From Cinclus cinclus (Eukaryota > Chordata > Aves > Passeriformes > Cinclidae), in NCBI RefSeq assembly GCF_963662255.1, contig NC_085047.1, positions 55,240,006 through 55,304,005 on the forward strand: a stretch of 64,000 nt of DNA. Reading direction: 5' to 3'. This document shows positions 26,220 to 37,965 of the stretch, in pieces. The translations under genes and the position numbers were made by a program. The notes under the pieces were generated by a model. The model saw nothing but the letters and a program-made list of their open reading frames with translations, had not been told where the DNA came from and searched no databases. Position 1 is the first letter of the stretch. Each line of letters starts with the position of its first letter.

Positions 26220-26522
26220 CCCTGTTGAGAGTCACAGGGGAGCAATACCATCGCCGGAATATCTGCTGATGCAGCTGAACTATGCTTAAGACATCTGCTG
26301 AGATGAAACTACTTTGTGGCTGGAGGTATTAGGAAAAAGAGAGTTACTTCAACAAAAAAAATAGCCAGTGTGTGAAAACAAAACCACACCAAACTCTAAC
26401 ACATCACACACTTCTACAACTGTGGCACCACCATATTGTAGTTATTCCATCAATCTGTCTGCCCTGGAATTGAAGCAGAAGATTGTAAAACAGGCTGATA
26501 AATGAAGAAACCTCCCCCACAG

Positions 26523-26905
26523 CACCGCTTTCTGTTGAAACCTCAGATCCCGAGCAGACTCGCAAAATACTAAGAGAAAGCGAGGATCAAAAATAAGTGG
26601 GATTTGCAGCCAATTCATTCAAAACGAGCGCCTCGTTCACTTTGCAGCCGAGGCTGCGAGCTCAGCCCCGGCGAAGTGTGCCTGGCAGTCCCTGCTGGTG
26701 TCCCGGGACACAAGCCGGGGACAGCAGCGCTGTTCCCAGCCGCGCCCGGCGGAGCCGCTGCCGGCGGGCAGGCAGAGGGGCAGGGAGCGGGCACTCAGCA
26801 CACACGCATTGCTCATGAGACGTGCACCGCTCTCACCACGGCTGAGTTTTAAAACAATTTCCTTCGCTCGGAGTGGCTCTCACTCCGGCGTGCGAGTGGT
26901 TCGAT
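26523..26905. promoter_or_regulatory. CpG island, candidate promoter or first exon
   Basis: I counted about 30 CpG dinucleotides between 26521 and 26940, against very few per kilobase on either side. G+C is well above the flanks. In vertebrates such isolated, unmethylated-looking islands usually mark promoters. A CCAAT motif on the + strand lies at 26610-26614, and a GGAGTG-gctct-CACTCC hairpin lies at 26870-26886. No TATA box is obvious. Transcription direction cannot be fixed: on the minus strand, donor-like GTG|GTGAGAGC (about 26830-26840) and GA|GTGAGAGCC (about 26870-26880) occur, while + strand donors nearby are weak. Open frames of 73-89 codons across it differ by frame and match nothing I know. 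It may be the first exon of a gene or long non-coding RNA leaving the window in either direction. Confidence 0.75.
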
Positions 26906-27644
26906 GCAGTTGGCTTTGCTGTGGTTCAGTCTTTAGGGTCTGCAGCTACAGCAGGTCAGCTGCCTGACCACAAGATACAGAAGCACCTCCTTCTGACTGA
27001 ACTGCTTTAAAAGTCAGCTTCAACAAAACACGAGCTATTTCTGCACACAAACCATACCTTGCCTTTTGAAAGCTGCGGCCTTCCGTTTAGGTTTTTATAA
27101 TGAGCGCAGTTCTCTGCACTTCTGTCAGGAAAGTAGGAATTCTTGTTTTCATTTTTAGTATGAACTCCTTTACTCCAACTTTTTGAAATGCTGCATTATG
27201 ATTACTGACCATTGGTCAGGTCTTCAGGCAATAAGGGACAGACTGCCAGACCTCATGCACATGTACGTTAGAGATATAGTTCAGGAATACTGAAGAACAG
27301 GTACCCCCTCCCATGTCCAAATTTTCACTTGAAATAGCAAAGCATTACTGCTTCTTCCCCTTCTCCCCCATTCCTTTCTCCGATTTCCTCTAAAATTACC
27401 ACAGCTGTTACTCACGGTTGTTGCCTCAGGTGTCACTTAAAAAGCATCTTCACCCCACTTTGCTGTTTTTTCCTGATGCTCCTCCACCAGCATTTTAAAA
27501 AAAATATTTGTCTGCCATCATAAAGAGTTCCTGAGTTCCCTTTTCTAGCCAACCTAATGATATAATTTTCTTCAGTTCTTGGGTTGTGATGGGTTTAAAA
27601 CATGAATCAACTTCAGAATTATCTTTTATTCTTCTAGAAAAATT

Positions 27645-27669
27645 GGGGGGGGGGGGGGGGGAGGGTGGG
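27645..27669 (+). repeat. 17-G homopolymer with adjoining G-tracts
   Basis: Seventeen consecutive guanines are followed by A, GGG, T, GGG. The tract can form a G-quadruplex on its own and is typical of places where polymerases slip. The true length in the genome could differ from what is shown. It lies about 0.75 kb from the CpG island. Confidence 0.85.
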
Positions 27670-28199
27670 AATCAAAAGCCCAGTTTCTCAAGCAGTCATA
27701 GCTGATACCTTTTCACCTGTACATGAGGGTCAGGCCCAGATGTGTGATGTTTTGCACAGCCGAGAAAGGGTCAGGGCTTCACAGAGGCAGGATTCCACAG
27801 ATAATTTACTACCCAGTGGCAGCTTTTTTATTGATGAAACTTTAACTCCCTGCTAGAGCATTTTAGTGAATCAACAGCTCAGAAAATTCTCGAAGTCCCC
27901 TGTTCACATGGAAAAGCAGTGGTAGCCTCTCTGATTTACCTCTGGTCCCTTAAGTAATAACTCAGTAACTGAGACAACTTTATTAATACCTACTTGACAG
28001 ACAAAAAAGGTAATGACAGTCTTGTCACAACAAGTCTCATTGTGGCTTTTGCTTTTCCTCCCTGCTGCTGGTTTCAGCTCCTGTTTACTGGGAAACCTGA
28101 CTCATTTGCTACTTTTGTAATACACAGTAATGCACAGTTGGGGGATTCCCTGAGGGAAGAGCTATTTACAATGTAGTTGTAACCAGAGTTCATACAGTA

Positions 28200-28216
28200 G
28201 TGTGTGTGTGTGTGTT
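28200..28216. repeat. (TG)n dinucleotide repeat
   Basis: A short GT/TG run of about eight units is followed by TTGCACACAC, so the right end can fold back on the repeat. It is an ordinary microsatellite. Confidence 0.85.
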
Positions 28217-30253
28217 TGCACACACTCTGTCCTGAATCTAAGGTGGTCTTTTATGGCAGGTTTTGAAAAAAAAAAAAATAAAGTAGTAAGGACAAAAATA
28301 AGCTTCTTATGGGTACTTAAAAGTACCTATGCAAACGAAACAAGCTGAGAAAGTATAGGCCATTTTTCCCTGATGTATACAAACTTAAGAAACATATAGG
28401 TCATTAGAAAAAGTGTACAAAAGCGCAGCTCTCTGAGGTCAGACAAATCACAAATATTTGCCATCCTAGAATTATTGAAGGAAGAAATGAGATGTTCAGT
28501 ATTAGGTATGCCTTTTTGATCACAAATAGAGAATAGGTGACAACATGATGCAGATGGTCTGTATGATGTTTTGATAAACACTTAATAAAAATGCTTCAAG
28601 CTCCCATTGTGTTAAGTGATACACAGATGTTCTTGTGGCCATTTCAATGGGGCCAGTTCAGTGGGACTAATTTTTAAGCATATCTGCATTAGTTGCTCAC
28701 ATGTGCTCTAGTGCCATGTATAGTCCTTTTGAGCATCAGATGCTAATCCCAAATGAAAAAGGTTTTGAAAATCATTCAAGGAGGTTTTCCTTGCAGCCTT
28801 TGCAGGAGTGCATTCACATCAAGAATACCTTATGACCTAAGACATCTGTTACAAAATAAACTTATTCAGAGGAAATAAGTAATGTCTTACACTGAACATT
28901 ATTAAAGTGAGTTCTCTCTTTTCCCTGCATATTCCCTGCATGGTATATATTCTTTGCATGACTTTTGGAGCAGTCATGCAGAGAATACGTTCTATGTTCA
29001 TTGTGAGTAGAGCACATGCTCATCTCTCACATTAGAGAGCATCCTATCCCAATGGTGTATTCTTCACTCACCCAAAAGCCCAGAGAGAAGAGAAGGGGTT
29101 TTATGCAACTTATTGCTGCAAACTGGAAAATAAAACCAGCATAAAACAAACAAACAATGCAGAGACAGAGATGTGAAGTATTTCCATGAATGCATACATG
29201 CTGGTCTTTTCCACCCAAATAAATCATCATGATACTGTAACTATTACATTGATTTTACTTCAAAAGATATGGGCATATCTGCAAACCTTTTCCCCCAGAT
29301 TTTTGTGGTTTTCTCCCTCTCAACTCATTTTCTGCTATGGAATTAATTTACAAACAATGTGTGTTGTCCCTCAAATGGCTGTATGTGAAGGATACCCTGT
29401 GCAATGAGGCATTTCATACCATTAGGGCCACCCAGTCTGTCCCTGGAGACACATCCTTCTGAAAACTGTGTTTATGTTTCCATTTTTATATAGTATTTGA
29501 AGTTCAGAATTTTCTCTTAAATGCTTGGCATAACCTTTTCATTACTCCATAGTATACTTCTCACACAAAGTAACAGGCAAATAAGAGAAGAGGATCTTAA
29601 CATATTTTTTAATGGCATTTATGCACAGGACATCTGGTATTACCTTTGATTTTAAAATCCTTCTAGCATGTTAATATTTGTAAAATTATTTCAATCAAAA
29701 AGCATTTGGTCCACAGATCTTGATGTGTATAATAGTAGCTCACTAGTTCTTGAGAATTAAATGATACCAATTTATGAGAGAGGAAATATTTTTCAGAGGC
29801 AGTGTAGGTGGAGTCTATCACCAGCTACCCAGAAAAGGGGGTTAAACCACAAAAAAAATGAAAAAGCTTAAACCATTACAATTTTCTACTATGTTTGGCC
29901 TGTTGGCACATATGATTGTTCACAGGAGCATTGTTTCAGACTAGGATAGATATAGGTGATAGACAAAACTCCACACTATTTCTACTACCTCTGTAATGAA
30001 ATTTAAGCATTAAGGTTCACAAAACTACCATGCAGCACTTGTGTGCAAGTAAGCCTATACCCCATAGACATAAGTATCCTGAACAGTCCAGAAAGAAGTG
30101 GCAATGCAAGTGCTGAGTGTGTTGCTTTGCAACCAGCATTGCTGCAACAGAGCTACTCCAAACCAAAGTCCACACGTGGTCCTTGTATGGTTCTTCTATA
30201 CGGGTTTTCCACTGCTGCACCAGCTGGTCCTTCCCCCTCCTCCTCCCCCACAG

Positions 30254-30349
30254 GCCTGGTGTGTGGGGTCCAGGTTTTGGAGGTGTGTGGAGGCCATGTA
30301 CAAACAGGAGCAGCCACTGGCATCAGCGCCCTGGCCCACCACGGGGCAG
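30254..30349 (+). other. Exon-like GC-rich segment (96 nt)
   Basis: A very strong pyrimidine tract (CCTTCCCCCTCCTCCTCCCCCACAG type, about 30228-30253) precedes it, and CAG|GTACCA follows at 30350. The enclosed 96 nt is a multiple of three and is open in all three forward frames. It sits in a GC-rich patch (about 30200-30440) inside AT-rich DNA. Because every frame is open, including one on the other strand, the openness reflects base composition as much as coding. I recognise no protein family. It could be an exon of a non-coding transcript or chance. Confidence 0.2.
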
Positions 30350-30480
30350 GTACCAGGGCAGAGATGCTGGCAGAAGCTCCTGCCCAGAATGCCCATGGCA
30401 AGCTGGGGTGCACCTGGCCCCCAGCACTACACACAAAGCAGAAGATCAAGGATCTTTGTCTGTGGCTAAGTGCTATTTGA

Positions 30481-33454
30481 GCCCGTGAGCTTCACATTTT
30501 CTAGCTTTTCTCCACCACCACAACAGCTAAAACTTAAATTCCTTTTTAATTTGTTAACCAAAATTGGACACCTGTCTTCTAAAACTTGGATTTGAATTCC
30601 CTTTGTGCCCATCTAGTCTCTCCCTTCTCCTCTCCTCTTCCTTCTCTCCCACAACACTCCAGTGCTCAAATTTAGGAAGATTTATGCTTGAGCTGCTGGA
30701 GCTGGCAGCATTATATTAGTAGCAGAAGGTGGTATTGGAGTAAGGGCCAAAGCAAAGCAGAATTGCAGAGATGGATACAAGAGTAAACAGAAAAAAAACA
30801 CCTACCATACAGTATTTTCCATTAGAGCTAGCTGTAAATTTTTCACCAAAGCAATTTTGCAGTGAAAATTGTTATTCTTTGTTTTGACCAAAGACAGATT
30901 CTGCATCTGAGGTGTCCACTTTTGCATTCGTCCTTAAAATAAATGTGAACTACCAAACAAAAGATATTACAATAAGCACATACTCAGTTTTCAGCCAAAT
31001 TGTGTTTGACAAAAATCTGTCCATTCCCAGGGGAGAAAAGAACCTTTTTTTCACTCAGTCCTATTTTATAACCCTACAGTATACAATACCTATTGTTTTC
31101 TGTGTTGTTAAACCTCTTACCATGGTTCAGTATTGCAGCTGGCTGTCATGCCTTTATTTGTACACTGGATATCTGTGGGGTAGAATACTTCATTATTTAT
31201 GTGTATCAATTCCCCATTTGGAAAGGGAACATACCACACTTTGTCTGTTCAGCTGATAAGCATAGCAACTACTGTCTCTTACTGTGCTTGGGTACAGTGC
31301 CACTTAAAATGGGCCTTCAGTTTCAAGGAGCACTAATGTTGTGTTAATGTCATGCAAACAATACGGAATAATAGTCTTATTAAATTAATATCTTCTGATC
31401 AGCTCCAAAGCAGACAAAGAAACACATGCTCAGGTTATTTTTTTTCCCCCAGAAACAGGCCTCATGAAGAAAATCTCCCTGGTTCTCTGACATCAGATGA
31501 TGTCTATAAATCTTTGCATGTCCGTGCTATTTGCTGATCAAACAATGAGGACAGGGGTATGCTCTAGGATTATTTGTGTACTAGTGGTAGAAATCACATT
31601 GATATGAGGCTAACTCAGTAGTCCTTCCTTCCTGTTCCTCCAACAGCTCTCCAGATTATCCTCAGTCTTTTTTTCTTCCTTTCTCAAAAGGATTTTATTT
31701 TTGCACTGTCAGTAGAAATGTCCATTACATAGTGGTGCCATTTCAAGGCAGCTGGTTTAAACATGCTTGCCATCAGCAGATCTGAGCTAAAGTTCAGCCT
31801 GGAGAGGAGCTGCAATTGCAGGACTGTCATCTCTGTGTGCCCTTCCCAGAACAAACCAATTTGAATTTACTGTCCATGGCCAGAAGAGAAGGTCTGGCAG
31901 GAGATGGCCAGTGAGGCCTCAGCAGTGCTTCCATGTTCCATCCCCACCACAGGGAATGCAGATGTTACTTGTGCACAGGAGAGCTGGACTTTCCTGCCCA
32001 TGTGGTCCTTCATATGATGACAGGATCTGAATTCTCACTACTGCCACTGCACAGCATCAACAGTGTCTCCAGCCACTTGTGTTCTGCTGAGTAAGTCCAT
32101 CACACAGAACTGCCAGCAGAGAGGTGTAATCCAGCACAGTATCACTGTTACAAAAGGGGGAAAGCTCCAGGAACCAAGATGAGGAACAAACCAAGGATCA
32201 TACAGTCTACTTGCTTTATTCTAGTCCCTGCATTCAGGTCCTGATATGACTCTTCTGCTGGCTTCCCCCTGAACCTGAGCCCTCACACAATGAGTAGTGC
32301 AGACCAAGCACCAGAGGTGTGCAGAAACAGTACAGTTTAGGACTCAGCCCTAAACAGAAACTGGAACAGTTTGGTGCAGGCAAGTGCCCGGGTAGAGAGG
32401 GATGTTACAGGCATACAGAACTCACTGCCTTCCCTGTGTATCTCAAGTCTGAATATCTGTAGCACTTGGCTTTGGTTGCATCTCTGAACTTTGCCTAAAG
32501 CACATAACACTCATGAATCTGCAAAATTGGACTGAAAGTCTCCAGAGGAGAGGATTACCCAGGAGAATTTTAGTATTTCCTGCTTCCAGTTGGGCTGGAA
32601 CCAACACAAAAACAGTTATAACAGTATTTGGCTCTGACATGCCTGGTCCCAGCCAAAAGGCAGGAAATTTAGAGGTATGTAAAGATGAAAAAAAATGATG
32701 GGAGATTGGGGTGAGGAACAGAGCTGAGCTTTGGAGAAACTGAAGGGCAAAAAAGATTAAGTTCTGTCAGTTCTTATTTGTTTCTGAAGGATTTTGCTAA
32801 TCTGCAAGGCTAGGTTCTCCCCTCTGAATAGCACCTGGATTTTGTAAAAAAAAAAATCCCTAAGGGCTAGATTTTGGGCCCTTGGCACTGTTCTATACCT
32901 CCCCAGAACAGAACAAAACTGCCAAGTCAGACTGGGATCTAGCTCAGAGTTTGTATTAATTAAATTATTTATTTAGCTGATAATTACAGGCTTCCTGGGC
33001 CTGAGTCTCTTTACACAAGTACTCTTTGGAGACTTCTACTGAATTTGCAGGAAAGCATAATCTTCTCACTGCTCTTCAGCAGACCTGGCAATAGTCAGAA
33101 GAACTGCAGCAACCCTGCATTATCACAGATCCATGCACAAATTTAGCACTTAACGCAGAAACCACCTATCAAGACAAAGAGTGGGAACTTGCTTTGTGCA
33201 CACATCTGGAAATGAAGGGTTTAGATGTAGCACTTGCAGATTCTTGCTGCCTGTAACCTCCATCACCAGCTAAAAAAACTGCACTTTGTGATGGGGGAAG
33301 CTGGATTTGTACGTCTATGTGGCATGAACACAGTCTCTCTGACTGCTGGCTTCGTTGCACTGTTGTATGCAAAACAGAAAACAGACCCTTGTAAAAGCAA
33401 GCAACAACTTCAGTGGTAATCACAGGGCATCACGAGAAGTTTGTACCTACTTAC
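30481..33454. other. Gene-free stretch with an isolated acceptor-like site
   Basis: No gene is recognised. At 31453 an acceptor-like TATTTTTTTTCCCCCAG precedes a frame of about 28 codons ending at 31537 (it begins near RNRPHEENLPGSLTSDDVYK). No good donor or polyadenylation signal follows closely. An A-run of about 11 occurs at about 32847-32857. Confidence 0.45.
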
Positions 33455-33590
33455 AGCACGGTGGCCATGCCAATCGCCTGGAAAGCCATGTGGTTCTGGA
33501 GGTACTCAGGGAGGTGCCTCACCATCCTCTCTGGGTCTTGAAGCAGTTCATCCCAGCTGGCACTGCACCACAGTGTCTGCATCAATGAGC
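33455..33590 (-). other. Exon-like segment, minus strand, with GTAAGTA donor
   Basis: On the minus strand a frame ends at GTGCT|GTAAGTAGG, a donor whose intronic half is a perfect GTAAGT. The peptide before it (SWDELLQDPERMVRHLPEYL, then QNHMAFQAIGMATVL) has mostly G/C-ending codons and looks protein-like rather than random. Its 5' boundary is uncertain: the candidate acceptors near 33586 and 33610 have weak pyrimidine tracts. I do not recognise the family. It could be an exon of an antisense gene, a relic of a retrocopy, or a GC-rich coincidence. Confidence 0.25.
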
Positions 33591-36024
33591 ACGGACCCTG
33601 CCTGAGGCTGGCTGCTCTATGGCCAAATTGCCACTGGCTTCTTCTTCCCACTCTGACTCCATAAACTCGAAGTTCATGTTCTTAGACCAAATCTACACGT
33701 ATTCTGTATTTTTGCCTTTACTCTAGAGCTGAATAATCCAGTGTAGACCAGCTGCAAAAAGCTCTCATGTGGTCTCATAACCTGTTGTGTTAAATACCTT
33801 GAGCTGTTAACAGTGGTTCACACCATGGCATAAAGGAGCATCTTGATTCAAGTTATATGTGCCTGCAAAGAGTGTAAGTGCAGCACCAAGGCTGCTGGGC
33901 AATTTGCTTCTCCAGGTGTGTGAGAAGGTGGGCAAGCAGAACAGCTCTGGCCAACGTCACTGGTAACCCCAGGCACCAGCTGCACGCTCAGCCTGGATCT
34001 CTGGGATCTCTGCAAAGTTCTTACCCATGGGTCTGCCCTTCCCACAGCCCTCTGACAGATGGGAATGCTGATAGTTACTGACTCTTTGTATAATTTGGTA
34101 TGAAGCTCAGAAATTTGGCCATCCCACTCTGATGAGTCAGCCCACATGCATCTTGATAACTGGGATGTTCATTGACTCCTGAAGAGAGGGAATAATCTAA
34201 TTAGGTTCTCACTAGTCATAAATTTGGAATTGTAACAGAAAATTTTAAAAACTGAGTGTTTCCAACTGGGTTTCATATCCCTGGAAGATAACTGCATAAA
34301 TGTTTGGGTCATGGTCATCTAATTAGATATATATGTACCTGAACCCGTTCTACTGTGGGAAAAAGTACTTAGAAAAATTGGTCTTGAGTGATAGCTTGCT
34401 TTAAATTTAAAGCAGTCACCAAATGAAAATCCTTTTAAAAACCAACTCAGTCCCAATTTTCGTTTAACAAGAGAGGGGTAAGCACTTTGAATACCAAGGG
34501 CCAAATTAAAAATGAACCTGCTAATAAAAAGAAGAGAAAAATAAAAGCCTTTGGCTTAACTTACAAATAAAAGCATAAATGCCCTTGGTTTAACCTTTCT
34601 GTAGTCTCTTACTCACAATATGTTTACATTATCACCCAAATGCTTGAAAAATTTCCCTCAGGATCGTGACCTTGTCTCTGTATTCTGTGGTCCTGAGCCC
34701 TGGATTCAGGTTTCAGAACAGACTATAACTCCCACTGCACATGCTACCAGACCACCCCATTTGTAGCTTTGCTACATTTTGGTCAAAGAAAATGGGCAAG
34801 GGCTTTGCCTTCAGCCGTCTCTTTTTACTGGCATCTTAACTTTGATATCTTTCACCACCTGGGGCTTAAGAGGCTTCTTGTAATTGAGAAAGGGCAAGTC
34901 CAACACTTTTTTTCCATGATCCTGTGCCATGCAGGTCCCACTTGGTTATCAATGGAAGTGTTATGAAAGTTCAGCAAGGCTAAACACTCGTTAACTACTT
35001 ATAGGATTTTTTTGGCTTGGTAAGTAAATCCTTCAACAGTTCTGCTTGCTTACTGTGCTATCCCATTAGACAGCATAACTTTGGGGCTGGACAAGAGGAG
35101 ATTTCACAATCCTTTGCCATTGCAAGCAGAAAATCCTGGGTTTAGGGTACAATTCTTGCACAGCTGAGATGACAGTATCTTGATGCTCAACAGTTTTTCC
35201 CTTTCCAAAATCAGACTACAACTGTGAATTTAAAGGATCCTAAGGACTACAGCAAAACAGATAATGATAATGTCATCCTCCCACATACTCTGGGGGCAGG
35301 AAAACAGGATGGTGGTTGTTGTCACTTCTTTTTCTTGGGGAACGCCTACCTCCTCCTTCTTCAGAACACTGGGGTATCAGGGATACAGAACTAGAACTAC
35401 TGATGTGTGGGAATAAGGGGAAATTCAGACAGCATGATCCCTTTGGCCCAAATTAATCTCTCTTAAACTCCACTTTAGTCCCTGTACACCTTTAGACTGA
35501 AACACTTTCGGGGTCCAGCAAGAGCTAGGAACACCTTGATTTAGACATGGCAATGGGTTTAGGTTAAATGAGGATTTCTTTGGCCATGAAGTTTAGAAAT
35601 TAAAACCTTATCTGGATAAGGCAAATTTGCATTGACTACATATATGCATCAGTACTTGTCCTTCCCTTTCAGTGAGAAGGATCCTTCAGCCTGGGCAATG
35701 GATTTGCAAATTGTCAACAACAAGCAGAAAGCTTCCACAAACCTCAGTAGCACCTATAGTGTTTCTTTGGTATAGTGAAAGCTGTGGTTACCCTCTCTTC
35801 ATTCTCCAAGCCTTTCCTCTATGCAGAATTCCTACCTTCTGGATCTTCTTCATCTTTCCCATAGCAAATATCCCTATCTTTAGTTTCACACCCACTTCAA
35901 ACTCACCTTTTATATCTTCTACCTTTCTTTCTTCAGTTTGGACCCACATGACTAATATCAGTTATTTTACTGACTGCTTTTTTCCTTCTTATAAAAAAAT
36001 ATAGAAAAAAATGTAACAAATGTT
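33591..36024. other. Gene-free stretch
   Basis: No gene is recognised. GC is raised at about 33860-34060, with overlapping chance frames on both strands, and falls again after 34150. A strong donor-like CTTG|GTAAGTAAAT near 35020 has no open exon before it. Confidence 0.5.
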
Positions 36025-36604
36025 TGTTGTGGTTTCACTCCAGCCAGCAGTCAAGCACCATGCAGCCACTCACTGCCCCACCACCAGGACTGGGGAGAGA
36101 TTCAGAAGGGTAAAAGCTGGAAAACTTGTGTGTTGGGATAAAGATAGTTCAATAGGGAAATCAAAAGCCACATAAAGCAAAACAAGGAATTAAGTGACTA
36201 CTTCCCATGGACAGGCAGATGTTCAGCCATCTCCAGGAGAGCAGGGCCCCATCATGTGTAACAGTGACTTGGGAAGATAAATGCCATCACTCCCAAGGTC
36301 CTCCCTTCCTTCTTCTTCCTCCTCTTCATATACTAAATAACATTTCACACAGGCTGGAATACCCCTTTGGTAATTTTGGATCATCTGTCCCAGCTGTGTC
36401 TCCTCACAGCCTCTCATGCAGCCCCAACTTCCTTACCAGTGTTTCAGTATGAAAACCAGAAAAGGCCTTGGCTATATGTAATCCTTGCTCAGCAATAACA
36501 AAAACATCTCTGTATTATCAGTTCTATGTTCAGCACAAATTCAAAACACAACCTCACACCAGCCACTATGAAGACAATTAATTCTACCCCAGCCAAAACC
36601 AGCA
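36025..36604 (-). mobile_element. Solo LTR of an avian ERVL-type endogenous retrovirus, decayed
   Basis: Read on the minus strand, the element opens with 'tgctggttttggctgggg' (36587-36604) and 'tagaattaattgtcttcata'. It goes on through the 'cagctgggacagatgatcca' region to 'ggctggagtgaaaccacaac' near 36027. These phrases match the LTR I know as widespread in bird genomes and assigned to ERVL. A degraded TATA-like 'tagtatatgaag' lies at about 36322-36335. The boundaries begin with TG and end with CA, but I see no clear 5-bp target duplication. Internal retroviral sequence is absent on both sides, so recombination between two LTRs is the likely origin. No open viral gene is present. Confidence 0.75.
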
Positions 36605-37867
36605 TAGTATCAAAAACTATAAAAAAGAAGAATATGTCATTAACTAAAATGTAGCATATTCATTTTAGTCCAGTTTCTTAGTAAAGGCAAAGTTAACATT
36701 TGCTTCAGTATTTTCAGAGTTTCTGCTTTATAACAGAAGCCACTGATTAATTTCAATAAAATTTGACAGGTGTAGAGAACTCTCAAAATATTAAGTTCCA
36801 ACAACTTTGAAATGTTATATAGTATATCTGAAGATATAATTTTGGCCACTGGGAAATCAGAGTTAAAGAAAGGAGGAAGATCCTAAACAGCTCTTCTAGC
36901 TTTGGAAAAGCTGCAATAAGAGCTGACCATCACTCAGGCCATATGCTATTTTAATAATACTTCCCTAGGTTTCCATTTCCTACCTTTAAGCCATGTGTCT
37001 CATTTGTTGGGGTTTTTGGGTTTCTTTTCCCTCATGTTTAGGGAAAGCACTGGTTTCACTTGCTGAATGCTTTTTTTTTTTCCCTTTCATAAGCCAAATA
37101 TCTGGTCATCCCAATAGTCTTGCATCGGGAGTTCGTCATGCATCATGCTGCACAAAATCACAGACTTGGCCTTAATTTTTAGACCATACACATACTGATC
37201 TATTGTTTCTGCATATCTGCAGGAGTCTGATATCTGGTAATAAATAAAAAGAGATATCCAAATGTCACATATTTCTTGGAGCTGAAATAGTCCTGGAACT
37301 GATCCATTAGTGGAGTTAACTTTGCACTATCCTTTTACATTACAGAGCTGAGACTTCTGTCAATACATCATGCCCAGTCACGTGAGGGAAAGCAGATGCT
37401 TGTCATTTCTTTCCTCACCATCTTGCTGGTACATAAATACTGTTCAAGCATTTGTCTCCCCTTTCTCCCAAGCTAGGATAAGACCTCTGTAAAACAAACA
37501 AGGTTTGTCAGGGTGCCATGTGTCTGCTATTTTCCCCATCAGAGCAAAGCAATAACAATCCAGCTGTGCTGGGGTCACAGACACGGTGTGCAGGAACAAA
37601 GGCAAGGTATGAACTAACGCGTTGTATGTGATTGCTGTAGCCAGGAGCTGCACTAAGAGACTGAGGTCCTTGACATAAATCCAAGTACTACGTGAACTGT
37701 TCCAGTGTGGTCAATCTGATACCTTGCAACAGTTGTGCATATCAGTGTAATGTGTGCCTATGCTTAAAAACCAGATCGTGCAAGAAAAGAGACCCTTGAG
37801 AATGAGGGCTGCTAACACACTGCTAAATATTCACTGCAGGCAGACACCATCATGTTCAGCATTGTGG
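36605..37867. other. Gene-free stretch
   Basis: No recognised feature beyond a T-run at about 37070-37081. Reading frames are short. Confidence 0.5.
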
Positions 37868-37965
37868 CAGCTGGTCAGCCCATGGGCTTAACCACAACCA
37901 GCTGATGTGATGTTAAACATTACAGTCCCTGTCTGTGTTCAGTGTTTAACAGCATGTTTAGCATC
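37868..37965. repeat. Nested inverted repeats (foldback segment)
   Basis: Three inverted repeats sit within 98 bp. CAGCTGGT (37868-37875) pairs with ACCAGCTG (37897-37904), and the perfect palindrome AGCCCATGGGCT (37877-37888) lies inside its loop. GATGTTAAACAT (37909-37920) pairs with ATGTTTAGCATC (37954-37965) with one mismatch. Such density suggests a decayed foldback transposon or a structured element. No flanking target-site duplication was identified. Confidence 0.45.

Larger units (their letters stand above)
26906..30042. other. Gene-free stretch beside the CpG island
   Basis: No gene is recognised. It includes the poly-G run at 27645, a TG repeat at 28200 and an A-run at 28266-28278, listed or noted separately. 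The rest is AT-rich with only short frames. If the CpG island fires to the right, this would be the start of its first intron. Confidence 0.5.

Noticed and set aside
30043..30488. 145- and 123-codon frames across a GC-rich patch
   Set aside because: All three forward frames and one reverse frame are open, which points to base composition. Only the 96-nt exon-like core was kept, at low confidence.
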